From contig NZ_JAGGOI010000015.1 in assembly GCF_018614585.1 (NCBI RefSeq), positions 62,001 through 126,000 of the forward strand: 64,000 bases of DNA, read 5' to 3'. Origin of the DNA: Streptomyces sp. ISL-1 (GTDB lineage: Bacteria > Actinomycetota > Actinomycetes > Streptomycetales > Streptomycetaceae). Below the pieces are notes generated by a model. The model was given only the letters and a program-made list of their open reading frames with translations. It was not told the DNA's origin and ran no database searches. Position 1 is the stretch's first letter. Each line of letters begins with the position of its first letter. Position numbers and translations under genes: made by a program. Below, one piece after another: positions 1 to 8,547 of this stretch.

Positions 1-718
1 GTAGTTGTTCGACCGCACGAAGCAACCGGTCTTCCTGGTCGATCGGTAGAGAAATAGCGATCGCGGCTGCACCGAATCCGGCCGTGATCGGAATGGCGGC
101 ACAGACCGTCCCGAGTGCGTACTCCCCTCGCTCCACGACCGGTTGCATCCGCTCTCTCGAGGCGAGCCGCTCAAGCAGCGTGCGCCGGTCGCACACGGAA
201 CGGGGGGTGACCGGCTGTACGGGGTGGCGGTCCAGATGGTCACGGCGGCCCTGCTCGTCGAGCTGGCTCAGCAGACAGTGTCCGAGCGCATGGGCATGTC
301 CGGTCTCACGGAAGTCGGCCCACTCGGCGGCGGCGGGCGCACAAGGGGAGTCGGCAACGGCGACGAGCTCGATCTCACCCTCGCGGTAGACCGCGAAGTA
401 GACGGGGGCTCCGATGGCGTCCCGCCAGTGCTCGAGCGAGTCCACCAGCGTGGTGCGACGATTCTGCAGAACGCCGCCGGCAGCGAGCCGCTCGACCGCC
501 TCCCCGATGGTGAACACACCCTTCTCGCGGCGCAGATAGTCCTCGTGCGTCAGGGTGCGCAGCAGGTGGTAGGCGGTGGGAAGGGGAATCCCCGCCTCGC
601 GCGCGAGCTGCTTCGCCGGGGCACCGTCCGGGTGGGAGCTCACGGTCTCCAGCAGCCTCAGCGCCCGTTGCACCGAAACGATCAAGGTAGGGGCAGGAGC
701 GTTCGTAGCCGTGGCCAT
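1..718 (-). CDS. IclR-family transcriptional regulator (C-terminus cut by window edge)
   Basis: Translating the minus strand from ATG at 718 gives an uninterrupted protein of about 239 residues that runs off the window start. The N-terminus (IVSVQRALRLLETV, then PAKQLAREAGIPLPTAYHLL, about residues 13-55) is the IclR winged helix-turn-helix. The following FTIGEAVERLA segment is the usual linker into the effector-binding domain. A purine-rich GGGGGTGA lies about 5 bases upstream of the start. IclR proteins are one-component regulators that bind small acids or sugars; the ligand cannot be inferred here. The target is probably an adjacent gene outside the window. The last residues are missing only because of the window edge. 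Confidence 0.85.
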   Translation of the reverse strand, partial: MATATNAPAPTLIVSVQRALRLLETVSSHPDGAPAKQLAREAGIPLPTAYHLLRTLTHEDYLRREKGVFTIGEAVERLAAGGVLQNRRTTLVDSLEHWRDAIGAPVYFAVYREGEIELVAVADSPCAPAAAEWADFRETGHAHALGHCLLSQLDEQGRRDHLDRHPVQPVTPRSVCDRRTLLERLASRERMQPVVERGEYALGTVCAAIPITAGFGAAAIAISLPIDQEDRLLRAVEQL

Positions 719-913
719 AGGTCACCCCCAGGCATGGTGACGAGCAGCACGCCCGCCCGCAGGGGCCGCCCCCGCCGCCCGCCGCGCGAACTTCCCGAGG
801 GCGGATTTCCCAGGGGCGGCAGCGGAGTTGCCACTGTAATGGCCGCCCCGTGCGGCAGCGGGGGTTTGTCGGTGCGTTCCCCCACCCGGGCTAATGCCCC
901 GGACGGGCACGGG

Positions 914-1132
914 CTACCAGTCGCTCCGTGAGCTCGACGACGACATGAACTTCCGTACGACGAAGACGAGTCCGCCGACCAGGGCGACAAAGACAAGGAT
1001 CTTGAAAAGCAGTCCGATCACAAAGCCGACGACGCTCGTGATCAGTCCTCCGAACATGACAAGGGCGATGACGGGCACCGCGACCCACTTGATCCACCAC
1101 GGCATCCCCGCGAATATCTCCCGCACAGCCAT
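914..1132 (-). CDS. Small DUF5326-type membrane protein
   Basis: A 72-residue protein begins MAVREIFAGMPWWIKWVAVP and contains one long hydrophobic stretch (about residues 12-58) that can form two transmembrane helices, followed by a short basic/serine tail (RKFMSSSSSRSDW). The pattern matches the small streptomycete DUF5326 family, which has no known function. GAGGTAAGGA sits just upstream of the ATG. It lies between the IclR gene and the cupin gene, all on the minus strand, but with gaps over 100 bp, so co-transcription is uncertain. Confidence 0.75.
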   Translation of the reverse strand: MAVREIFAGMPWWIKWVAVPVIALVMFGGLITSVVGFVIGLLFKILVFVALVGGLVFVVRKFMSSSSSRSDW

Positions 1133-1252
1133 CGTCCTTACCTCGTTTCCTTGGGTTCCTGCCTCGATGCTAGGCGGGAGGAGTGATGGGCGGGGGCCCG
1201 CGAGCCCTTGATCTCCCCTGACCGAACCCCTAGGGATCGGCGGTGCTTCCGG

Positions 1253-1570
1253 TCAGCTCTCCGGGGGAGAGAAGACCACCATCACCCGCAGATCCTCGGT
1301 GATGTGATGGAACTTGTGGGCCACTCCGGCCGGGACGTAGACCACGCTGCCGCGTCCGACCTGCGTCGTCTCCATCCCCACCGTGATGGCGGCGCGGCCG
1401 CTGACGACGAAGTAGACCTCGTCCTGGCGGTGGGGCAGCTGCGGGTCCAGCTCGCCGGCATCCAGCGCGTAGAGCCCGACCGACATGTTCCGTTCGCGAA
1501 GGAACTGTAGATACGCGCCGTCATTGGCGGCGCGTTCCGCCTCCAGCTCGTCCAATCGGAATGCCTTCAT
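1253..1570 (-). CDS. Single-domain cupin protein
   Basis: A 105-residue protein with the two cupin motifs: an HRQDEVYFVVSG segment (motif 1) and GVAHKFHHITEDLRV (motif 2), giving the His/Glu ligands of a metal-binding beta barrel. The size fits a stand-alone cupin with no fused regulator or enzyme domain. MKAFRLDEL at 1570 is preferred because a longer start at 1588 would run further toward the divergent gene at 1621. Small cupins include dioxygenases, isomerases and non-catalytic sugar or metal binders. Substrate and reaction cannot be assigned. Confidence 0.8.
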   Translation of the reverse strand: MKAFRLDELEAERAANDGAYLQFLRERNMSVGLYALDAGELDPQLPHRQDEVYFVVSGRAAITVGMETTQVGRGSVVYVPAGVAHKFHHITEDLRVMVVFSPPES

Positions 1571-1620
1571 CGTCCGCCGCCCCTGCACTTGGTCCGATCA
1601 CGTCTGCCACGATCAGACAC

Positions 1621-1998
1621 ATGAAGAATTTCGTAGTCAAGACGATCGCCAACGCGGCAGCTCTGGCCGTGGCCATCTGGGTGCTGCAGGACATAACCCT
1701 GACCGGAGACAGCACCGGCAAGAAGACGCTGACCCTGATCCTGGTGGCGCTGCTCTTCGGGCTGGTCAACTTCCTTGTCAAGCCCGTCGTGAAGTTGCTG
1801 ACACTGCCGCTGTTCATCCTCACCCTGGGGCTGATCACGCTGGTCATCAACGCCCTCATGCTGCTGCTGACCTCCTGGCTGGCCGACGCGGTCGATCTGA
1901 ACTTCCATGTCGAGGGCTTCTGGACCGCCGTGCTCGGCGGCCTGATCATCTCGGTCGTTTCGTGGGCGATGAATGTCGCCCTGCCCGACAAGGACTGA
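1621..1998 (+). CDS. Phage-holin-superfamily 4-TM membrane protein
   Basis: A 125-residue protein, nearly all hydrophobic, starts MKNFVVKTIANAAALAVAIW. Four predicted membrane segments lie at about residues 5-22, 38-58, 63-88 and 102-122, with the conserved LLFGLVNFLVKPVVKLLTLP and ITLVINALMLLL blocks of the mycobacterial four-TMS 'phage holin family' (PF04020-like). Despite the name, chromosomal members are not known lysis proteins. ATG 1621 is preferred to an upstream in-frame ATG at 1561, which would overlap the cupin gene. It is divergent from the cupin with a 50-bp shared promoter region. Confidence 0.8.
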   Translation: MKNFVVKTIANAAALAVAIWVLQDITLTGDSTGKKTLTLILVALLFGLVNFLVKPVVKLLTLPLFILTLGLITLVINALMLLLTSWLADAVDLNFHVEGFWTAVLGGLIISVVSWAMNVALPDKD

Positions 1999-2114
1999 AC
2001 TCCGCGTGAGATCTGCGTATCGCGTCTGCGGCTCCGGGAGTGCATGAAGATGGTGGAGGCGGCGAGCGAGGGTCTGCCCGGCACGGTAGGGACGGCAGTC
2101 GAGGAGCGTGTGGC

Positions 2115-3260
2115 ATGACCGAAGGAAACGGTGGCCCGGCACAGGTAGGGGAAGGAACCAGGGCGGTACGCGCAGGGCTTCCCGTGCCGGTGAAGTACGA
2201 ACCGACCCTGCCGGGGCCGGTCTTCGCGGCCCACTTCCATCTGCCGGGTGAGCCCACCGGGCCGTACACCTACGGGCGTGACGAGAATCCGACCTGGTCC
2301 CATCTGGAGCGGGCGATCGGCGAACTGGAGGCACCGGGAGAACCCGTGGAGACCGTGACCTTCGCCTCGGGGATGGCTGCGATCTCGGCCGTGCTCTTCT
2401 CCCAGCTGAAGGCCGGGGACTCGGTGGTGCTGCCGAGTGACGGCTATCAGGCGCTGCCGCTCGTACGCGAACGGCTCGAGGCGTACGGCATCGAGGTCAG
2501 GACCGCCCCGACCGGCGGCGACGCACAGCTGTCCGTCCTGGACGGGGCGCAGCTGCTGTGGATCGAGACTCCGTCCAATCCCGGGCTCGATGTGTGCGAC
2601 GTGCGGCGGCTGACCAGGGCGGCGCATGCGGCGGGCGCGCTGGTCGCGGTCGACAACACCCTCGCGACGCCGCTCGGACAGCGCCCCCTGGACCTGGGCG
2701 CGGACTTCTCGGTGGCCAGCGACACCAAGGGCATGACGGGCCACGGCGACATCCTGCTCGGCCATGTGACCTGCCGTGATCCTCAGCTGGCGGCGGGAGT
2801 ACGGCGCTGGCGCAAGGTCGTCGGGGCGATTCCGGGGCCGATGGAGGCATGGCTCGCGCATCGTTCGCTGGCCACGCTGCAGCTGCGGATCGAGCGGCAG
2901 TGCGCCAACGCGCTTGCGCTCGCAGAGGTTCTCGGCGGGCGCGACGAAGTGACCGGGCTGCGCTATCCCGGGCTGCCGAGCGACCCGTCGTACAAGATCG
3001 CCTCGCGGCAGATGCGGCGCTTCGGCTGCGTGGTCTCGTTCGTGCTGCCCGACCGCGGGCACGCGGAGCGCTTCCTGGAGGGCCTGCGGCTGGTGGACGA
3101 GGCGACGAGCTTCGGCGGGGTGCGCTCCACGGCGGAACGTCGCGGGCGCTGGGGCGGCGACGCGGTGCCGGAGGGTTTCATCCGCTTCTCGGCGGGCGCG
3201 GAGGACGCGGAGGACCTGGTGGGGGACCTACTGCGGGCGTTGGACGAGGCGGCGGGGTAG
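2115..3260 (+). CDS. Cystathionine gamma-lyase/synthase-family PLP enzyme
   Basis: A 381-residue protein of the Cys/Met-metabolism PLP-dependent family (fold type I). Diagnostic segments are YTYGRDENPTWSHLERAIGE near residue 55, TFASGMAAISAVLF (cofactor phosphate region), WIETPSNPGLDVCD, VAVDNTLATPLGQRPLDLGA and SDTKGMTGHGD, with the Schiff-base lysine at about residue 205. The family cleaves or forms C-S bonds in transsulfuration. Sequence alone does not separate gamma-lyase from gamma-synthase. ATG 2115 is chosen because GAGGAG lies 9 bases upstream. It is followed by a strong hairpin at 3401-3439 and a co-oriented LysR gene, a possible regulator. Confidence 0.85.
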   Translation: MTEGNGGPAQVGEGTRAVRAGLPVPVKYEPTLPGPVFAAHFHLPGEPTGPYTYGRDENPTWSHLERAIGELEAPGEPVETVTFASGMAAISAVLFSQLKAGDSVVLPSDGYQALPLVRERLEAYGIEVRTAPTGGDAQLSVLDGAQLLWIETPSNPGLDVCDVRRLTRAAHAAGALVAVDNTLATPLGQRPLDLGADFSVASDTKGMTGHGDILLGHVTCRDPQLAAGVRRWRKVVGAIPGPMEAWLAHRSLATLQLRIERQCANALALAEVLGGRDEVTGLRYPGLPSDPSYKIASRQMRRFGCVVSFVLPDRGHAERFLEGLRLVDEATSFGGVRSTAERRGRWGGDAVPEGFIRFSAGAEDAEDLVGDLLRALDEAAG

Positions 3261-3400
3261 CGCGGCCACAGGGCGTCCGGGGGTGCTGGGGGGCACTTTC
3301 CGGCCGTCGGGAGATGCGAGCCGGGGCGCGGAGCGCAGCTGCGCGGTGGACGGGGGCGTACGCCGGAGTACGCCGGATGCCGAGCCGGATTACGTACAAC

Positions 3401-3439
3401 GGGCGGTCCGAGCCTCCCCCCTCATGGCTCGGACCGCCC
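3401..3439. terminator. Strong hairpin, likely terminator of the PLP lyase gene
   Basis: Two 13-base arms, 3401-3413 (GGGCGGTCCGAGC) and 3427-3439 (GCTCGGACCGCCC), are perfectly complementary and separated by a 13-base C-rich loop. There is no U-run, as is common in streptomycetes. It lies 141 bp after the lyase stop. Confidence 0.7.
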
Positions 3440-3578
3440 TCGGTTCCCCATGCGAAGAACCATGTGACCAAGGCTAGTTGACTCTGCGTCAGTGTCCAAT
3501 CACAGTAGCGACAGCGACCTATCGACATATTTATAGTTGTACAGGTCCGCGGACATCGTCGGCCGGGAGGGACATGGC
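3440..3578 (+). promoter_or_regulatory. Upstream region of the LysR gene
   Basis: This completes the 318-bp gap 3261-3578. The segment around 3520-3545 is unusually AT-rich for this genome (catatttatagttgtaca) and is a plausible promoter or LysR autoregulatory site. No clear dyad was identified. The 140 bp before the hairpin shows nothing recognisable. Confidence 0.35.
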
Positions 3579-4469
3579 ATGGATCTGGCCCTGCTGCGCA
3601 CATTCGTCACGGTGCACCGGGCCGGCTCCTTCACACGCGCCGCCGCGCTCCTCGGTCTCTCCCAGCCCGCGGTGACCGGTCAGATCCGAACGCTGGAACG
3701 GCAGTTGGGGCGCCCGCTGTTCCTGCGCCAGGCCCGCGGCGTGACCCCCACGACCATCGGCGACGAACTCGCGCACCGGGCAGCGCCGCATCTGGACGCC
3801 CTGGTGGAGATCACCGAGAGCGGCCTCGACGAGGAGTCGGGCGTACGGACCCTGCATCTCGCCGGTCCCCCGGAGTTCACATCGCTGCGCGCCCTGCCCG
3901 CCCTCACCCCGCTGATCTCGCAGGGGCTCGCGCTGCGGGCGACGTTCGGGACCGCCGAGGAGACGCTGGAAGGGCTGGCCGCTGGGCATCACGATCTGGC
4001 CATCACGACGGCCCGGCCGCGCGGCTCACTGCTCACCTCGACCCCGCTCTGCGACGAGGAGCATGTACTGGTGGCCTCGCCGCGCTGGGCAGCCCGGCTG
4101 GGGCCCGGAGTGCTGCGCGGTGGCCATGTGGTGCTCGATCAGCTTCCTGTGGTGGAGGTCCACGAGTCCCTGCCGCTGGTCTCGCGCTACTGGTCCGCCG
4201 TCTTCGACTCCCGGCCGCCGGCCACGGGCGCCGTCGTAGTCCCTGATCTGCGGGCCGTCCTGGAGACGGCGGCCTCGGGCGCGGGGCTCGCCGTACTGCC
4301 GCGCTATCTGTGCGAGGACGCCCTTCAGCACGGGCGGGTGGTGGCGCTCCTGGAACCTCCGGTGCCCCCGCTGCGTACCTACTTTCTCGCCGTACGCACC
4401 GGCACACTCGCCCTGCCGCACATCGCGCGGGCGCACGAGTGGCTGCTGCGCGCTGCCGTCGAGTGGTGA
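3579..4469 (+). CDS. LysR-family transcriptional regulator
   Basis: A 296-residue protein starting MDLALLRTFVTVHRAGSFTR, the typical LysR N-terminal winged helix-turn-helix (residues 1-60, including SQPAVTGQIRTLERQLGRPL). A periplasmic-binding-protein-like effector domain follows (about 90-290). ATG 3579 is preferred: GGGAGGGAC lies just upstream, and the overlapping ATG at 3574 is in another frame. LysR regulators usually act on a neighbouring, often divergent, gene, but both neighbours here are co-oriented. The Nudix gene 52 bp downstream could be co-transcribed. Confidence 0.9.
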   Translation: MDLALLRTFVTVHRAGSFTRAAALLGLSQPAVTGQIRTLERQLGRPLFLRQARGVTPTTIGDELAHRAAPHLDALVEITESGLDEESGVRTLHLAGPPEFTSLRALPALTPLISQGLALRATFGTAEETLEGLAAGHHDLAITTARPRGSLLTSTPLCDEEHVLVASPRWAARLGPGVLRGGHVVLDQLPVVEVHESLPLVSRYWSAVFDSRPPATGAVVVPDLRAVLETAASGAGLAVLPRYLCEDALQHGRVVALLEPPVPPLRTYFLAVRTGTLALPHIARAHEWLLRAAVEW

Positions 4470-4521
4470 CCGCCGGGCGGACAGGAGTTTCAGAACCTCC
4501 CTCGCGGGCCATTTTCTAGCC

Positions 4522-5001
4522 ATGACCGAACGGCCAGTGGTCAAGCGCACCGCACGCGCCATCCTGCTCGACGGCGACGACCTCGTCCTCATCAAGCGCA
4601 CCAAACCAGGCGTGGATCCCTACTGGCTCACGCCCGGCGGCGGGGTCGAGCCCGAGGACGCCACCGTCGTCGACGCGCTTCACCGGGAGGTGGACGAGGA
4701 GCTCGGCGCCAAGATCACTGATGTGGTGCCCTGCTTCGTCGACACCGTCGAGCACATCGCGGACGGCGGCGTGACGGGAGTGAAGGTGCAGCACTTCTTC
4801 GTCTGCCGGCTGGAGTCCATGGACCCCGCGCGACGGCACGGCCCGGAGATCGACGACCCCTGCGGCGAGTACGAGATCGTACGGGTGCCGTTCAGCCGGG
4901 TGGGGATCGCCGCCGTCCATCTCGTACCGCTGTCACTGCGGCACTATCTGGACGGCAATATCGAGGGGGTACGGGCGATGCACGCCCCCGACCTGGGCTG
5001 A
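4522..5001 (+). CDS. Nudix hydrolase
   Basis: A 159-residue single-domain protein. The Nudix box is clear around residues 39-62: GGGVEPEDATVVDALHREVD followed by EELG, matching Gx5Ex7REUxEExGU, which binds Mg2+ and hydrolyses a nucleoside-diphosphate-linked substrate. The N-terminus (VKRTARAILLDGDDLVLIKR) is the usual first strands of the fold. The substrate cannot be assigned. It follows the LysR gene closely and converges on the flavohemoprotein gene. The 96-bp gap after it shows no strong hairpin. Confidence 0.88.
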   Translation: MTERPVVKRTARAILLDGDDLVLIKRTKPGVDPYWLTPGGGVEPEDATVVDALHREVDEELGAKITDVVPCFVDTVEHIADGGVTGVKVQHFFVCRLESMDPARRHGPEIDDPCGEYEIVRVPFSRVGIAAVHLVPLSLRHYLDGNIEGVRAMHAPDLG

Positions 5002-5097
5002 CTGCCCGATCCGGGCTGCCCAGTGACAGTTGGGCGAACCTCCGGCGAACTGGGCCGGACCCGGACGGGGGCCGGCTCGCCTTTGGCTCGTCGCGGT

Positions 5098-6963
5098 CTA
5101 GTCGCCCGCCGCGACGAGCTCCTCGAGCGAGTCGTGGCGGATCCGGTCGAATGGAATACCGATGCCCCGCAGCGCGTGGACGCCGCTGCGGATCATGCCG
5201 GGCGGGCCTGAGAGATAGGCGTCGTACTCGTACCACGGGCCGAACTCGCGCACGGCGTCCGGGAACTGCGCCCGGTCGTCGACCACTGCGCGGACCGACA
5301 GCCAGGGGTGGGTCTGCTGGAGCCGCAGCATGGTGTCGATGTCGTACAGGTCGTAATCGGTGCGCGCCCCGTAGAAGACCTCCACCGTGCGACGGTGACC
5401 GTGCTCGGCGACATCCTCGACCAGCGCCTTGATGGGGGCGATGCCAGTGCCGCCGCCCAGACAGAGCAGGCCGTTGTCGGTGGTGTGGTCGACGGTCATC
5501 GAGCCGGTGGGCGGTCCGAGGCGCAGCACGTCGCCGGGGCGGGCGTGGTGGACCAGGGCGTTGGAGACCCAGCCGGCCGGGACGGCCTTGACGTGGAAGG
5601 AGAGCAGGCCGTCGGTGCGGGGCGCCCCGGCGAAGGAGTAGTGCCGCCAGATCCGCGGCCACCAGGGCGTCTCCAGGCTCGTGTACTGCCCGGCCAGGAA
5701 GGCGTACGGCTGGTTCGGGCGGACGGTGATGATCGCTATGTCCGGGGTTCGGAGGTCGTGCGAAACCACCTCGGCATGCCACCAGGCGGGCGCCTGACGC
5801 TCGTTCTCGGCTGCCGCGTCGATCATGATCTGGGAGATCTTGGTGTACGTCCGCACCCAGGCGGCCTCGGTCTCCTCGTCCCAGGTCGCCGTGGCGTACC
5901 GGGTCAGCGAGCCGATCAGGGCCTCACCGACGGCGGGGTAGTGCGCCGGCTGAGTGCCGTACTTGCGGTGGCCGCGACCCAGATTCTGCAGGTAGTCGGT
6001 CAGCACGGCCGCGTTGTCCATGTGGTCGGCGGCGGTGAGCAGCGCCTTGAGGAGCCGGTCGCGCTGAGAGTCCATGGCGGCGGGGAAGAGGTCCCGCAGT
6101 TCGGGGTGGCGGACGAAGAGCAGGGCGTAGAAGTACGAGGTGACCTTGTCCGCGACCGGCTCGATCTCCGCCATGGTGCGGCGGATGAGTATGGCGTCGG
6201 GGGACGCGTTGGTCGCAGGGGCGGCGGGCTGCGGGTGGCGGGGCCGGTCTGCGGGAGTGCCGTGGGAGGCCGGAGCTTCGCGCGACCAGGGGGCTTCTCG
6301 GGGGCCGGTTGCGGTACCTGCACCGGTTCCGTGCGGATTCACGGTTTCGGGCGGCTGACCCGCCAGGTGGAGTCGTCCTGCGGACTCCCGCTGCCGGGCC
6401 GCCTCACCGGGGCGCGGCGCTTCGCGTGGGCGGGTACCTTCGCCAGGGTGCTGGGCCACGGGCGGATGAAGGGCTTCGCCGGGGTGCGCGGTTTCGCGAG
6501 TGTTCGCTCTCCGAGGAGCGGCCTCACTGTTCTCGCGGGCGCCGCGCTCCTCACGCCGAACGGAGCTCTCGTAGGCAGTGTGCCCTTCGTAGGCTCTCTG
6601 CGGCTGGCTGCGCTGATCCTGGGCCCGCTCGCCCGGGTGGTGGCCGGCGGGCGCGTGCTCGGCCGACAGGCCGTCGACAGGGGCCGCGCTCGGAGGGGTC
6701 TCATGGGTTGGAGCCGCGGACTCCCTCGCATCCCCGACCGGGGGCGGCGGGGCGGGCCGGGACGTACCGGAGCCCACCGGGCGTACGGAGGCGACAGACC
6801 GCCTCGGGGCAGCTATTCGTTCCTGATCGGCGTCATCTGCGGAAGCCCCCTCACTGGGGGCAGACCGGCCCTGGCTCGCCGGCTTTCGGGGGGTGAACCA
6901 TCCGCCCCCGTTGTCATCGCCGGAAGTGCCGTTGTCGGCCGACGTGGTGGTCGGAGCGTCCAT
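5098..6963 (-). CDS. Flavohemoprotein-like globin-FAD/NAD reductase with long disordered N-terminus
   Basis: A 621-residue protein. Residues about 250-385 are a globin domain with a proximal-histidine region (GRGHRKYG, His near 328). About 385-621 is a ferredoxin-reductase-type FAD/NAD(P) module with RHYSFAG (FAD) and GGGTGIAPI (NAD). This is the domain order of Hmp flavohemoglobins, which oxidise NO to nitrate, but those are usually about 400 residues. The first ~245 residues are Pro/Glu/Arg/Ala-rich and repetitive (recurrent PGEA, HPGE, PREA), with no fold apparent. The start at 6963 is supported by GAGGCGAGG 7 bases upstream; an ATG at 6984 lacks a good site. NO dioxygenase is the family inference, not shown. 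Confidence 0.85.
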   Translation of the reverse strand: MDAPTTTSADNGTSGDDNGGGWFTPRKPASQGRSAPSEGASADDADQERIAAPRRSVASVRPVGSGTSRPAPPPPVGDARESAAPTHETPPSAAPVDGLSAEHAPAGHHPGERAQDQRSQPQRAYEGHTAYESSVRREERGARENSEAAPRRANTRETAHPGEALHPPVAQHPGEGTRPREAPRPGEAARQRESAGRLHLAGQPPETVNPHGTGAGTATGPREAPWSREAPASHGTPADRPRHPQPAAPATNASPDAILIRRTMAEIEPVADKVTSYFYALLFVRHPELRDLFPAAMDSQRDRLLKALLTAADHMDNAAVLTDYLQNLGRGHRKYGTQPAHYPAVGEALIGSLTRYATATWDEETEAAWVRTYTKISQIMIDAAAENERQAPAWWHAEVVSHDLRTPDIAIITVRPNQPYAFLAGQYTSLETPWWPRIWRHYSFAGAPRTDGLLSFHVKAVPAGWVSNALVHHARPGDVLRLGPPTGSMTVDHTTDNGLLCLGGGTGIAPIKALVEDVAEHGHRRTVEVFYGARTDYDLYDIDTMLRLQQTHPWLSVRAVVDDRAQFPDAVREFGPWYEYDAYLSGPPGMIRSGVHALRGIGIPFDRIRHDSLEELVAAGD

Positions 6964-7268
6964 TGTGTGCCTCGCCTCGAACATCTTTCGGTCGGTCCAC
7001 GCACTTCCGCTGGCTCGGAACGTGCCTCAATTCCCCGCTCTGCCTCAGGACTACTGCCAGCCCACACTAACCATGGCCGCAAGCTGAATCGGGACGAACA
7101 AGCTGGGAATGTGACATTGCCCGCAGCGCCCGTCATCGCAGCATGCCAGGCAGCGCCACCGTAGGTGACAAAGAGCAGAAAGTCCGGGCGTCCGAACCGG
7201 CATCCCCGTTAGGCTCCAGTGCCCCCATGCCATGTCCGGGGTTCCCACACCGCCTCGGGGCTCCTGAA
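6964..7268. other. Intergenic region upstream of the flavohemoprotein gene
   Basis: This 305-bp gap contains the flavohemoprotein promoter and the 3' end region of the HAD gene. No gene, recognisable NO-regulator dyad or strong hairpin was seen. Confidence 0.4.
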
Positions 7269-7919
7269 CTACCCGCGGAATCTGACCAGTTCATAGGCTT
7301 CGCGCAGATCTCCCCCCGTATACGCGTATGTCGCCAGACCTGACAGATGGTGATCTGCATTCATCGCCACCGTTGTGGGCACTACCGTGAAGATCTCCGC
7401 GTCGGACATGGAATCACCGTATGCAACACATGCGTCCAGACCAAGCCCAAACTCTGCACAGAGCTCGTCCGCGATCTTCACTTTCGCGGCTGCGCTGAGA
7501 ATGCCCGATGGGTCCACGGGCCGGCTGAAGGGCAACTCGGGAAAGCGTGAGCCGTGCGCGGAGTGAGCTCCCCAACCCAGCAGCCGCTCAACGAAGAAGG
7601 ACGGCGAGAGGGAAATTACTGCGCAGTAGTCGCCGCCTTCGCGGATCTCCCGCCATACCTCTCGGATGCCTTCAAGCCAGGGCGCCGCCTCGAAGGCCGC
7701 CGCAACATGAGCATCAGTGAGATCGCTCCAGAGAGCGTGTACCCGCACCGCATACTCCGGCGGGCCTATTTTGCGGGCGATCATGTCCCGCTCCAGCTCC
7801 CCGATCTCTTCCAGCAGTCCCAGCTGCCGCGATATCTCCACCGGCGCCGCCGATCCACGGATCAGCGTGCCGTCGAGATCGAAGATATGCAGCCTGCGCG
7901 TTCTCGCCCTGTCCGCCAT
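7269..7919 (-). CDS. HAD-superfamily SerB-like phosphatase
   Basis: A 216-residue HAD hydrolase. Motif I is FDLDGTL (residues 13-19; nucleophile Asp and general acid Asp), motif II lies in CAVISLSPSFFVERLL, and motifs III and IV are in KVKIADEL and YGDSMSDAEIF. The helical cap between motifs I and II and the DSMSDAE ending fit HAD-IB, the group of phosphoserine phosphatase. The substrate is unknown. It is divergent from the gene at 7988 with only 68 bp between starts. Its Shine-Dalgarno sequence is weak. Confidence 0.85.
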   Translation of the reverse strand: MADRARTRRLHIFDLDGTLIRGSAAPVEISRQLGLLEEIGELERDMIARKIGPPEYAVRVHALWSDLTDAHVAAAFEAAPWLEGIREVWREIREGGDYCAVISLSPSFFVERLLGWGAHSAHGSRFPELPFSRPVDPSGILSAAAKVKIADELCAEFGLGLDACVAYGDSMSDAEIFTVVPTTVAMNADHHLSGLATYAYTGGDLREAYELVRFRG

Positions 7920-7987
7920 GTACGCCGAGGCTAGTACCCGCAGTTACTCCCGTCGTCAGACGCGGTACACCGTCCCAGCGCGGCACG

Positions 7988-8542
7988 GTGTTTCACGTGA
8001 AACCACTCAAGCGGCCCGCGCGCCGCGCCCTCCTCGTCGTCCATGTCGCCGCGTCCGCCGGCTGGCTGGGGCTCACGCTCGGACTGCTCGCGCTTGCCCT
8101 CACCGCAGCCGGCACGGAATCCGCGTCCATGGTCGAAGCTGCCTGCCGCTCGATGAAGGTCTTCACTGACTGGCTCGTGATTCCCCTCGGGTTGCTGACT
8201 GTGCTCAGCGGTCTCGTTCTGTCGCTCGGCACCAAGTGGGGCCTTGCCAGGCACCGCTGGGTCTACACGAAGTTCTGGCTGAGCCTCATCACCCTCACCG
8301 CATCGATCTTCGCGCTCCGTCCGAGTGTCAATGACGCGGTCGAGACCGTCACCGCGAGCGCCCCGCTGGCGGACCCCCTGGACCTGGTGATGGGACCGGT
8401 CGTCTCCTTCACCGCGTACGGCTTCATGACGGTTATCTCTGTCCTCAAGCCATGGGGTCTCACACGGCGCGGCCGGCGCTTGCGCGTCTTGGCCGCTTCA
8501 CGGAAAGCACTGGACGAGCGATCACTGCGTCCGACAGCCTGA
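7988..8542 (+). CDS. DUF2269-like integral membrane protein
   Basis: A 184-residue protein with four hydrophobic segments (about 18-40, 62-80, 92-108 and 128-150), including the HVAASAGWLGLTLGLLALAL helix. It resembles small DUF2269-type membrane proteins of unknown function. The assigned start is GTG 7988. Its first codons (GTG TTT CAC GTG AAA) are read straight through a parS site, giving an FHVK N-terminus, and there is no convincing Shine-Dalgarno. The acetyltransferase gene starts 5 bp after its stop, so the two are probably co-transcribed. Confidence 0.65.
   Translation: MFHVKPLKRPARRALLVVHVAASAGWLGLTLGLLALALTAAGTESASMVEAACRSMKVFTDWLVIPLGLLTVLSGLVLSLGTKWGLARHRWVYTKFWLSLITLTASIFALRPSVNDAVETVTASAPLADPLDLVMGPVVSFTAYGFMTVISVLKPWGLTRRGRRLRVLAASRKALDERSLRPTA
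7990..8003. other. parS site (ParB-binding), within a coding start
   Basis: Perfect 14-bp palindrome GTTTCACGTGAAAC, the Streptomyces/Bacillus parS consensus, about 46.5 kb from oriC. It overlaps the first codons of the membrane protein gene. Confidence 0.9.
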
Positions 8543-8547
8543 CCCGT

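Noticed and set aside
3283..3477. A short plus ORF in the gap after the PLP lyase
   Set aside because: It lacks a ribosome site, runs through the strong hairpin and has non-coding composition.
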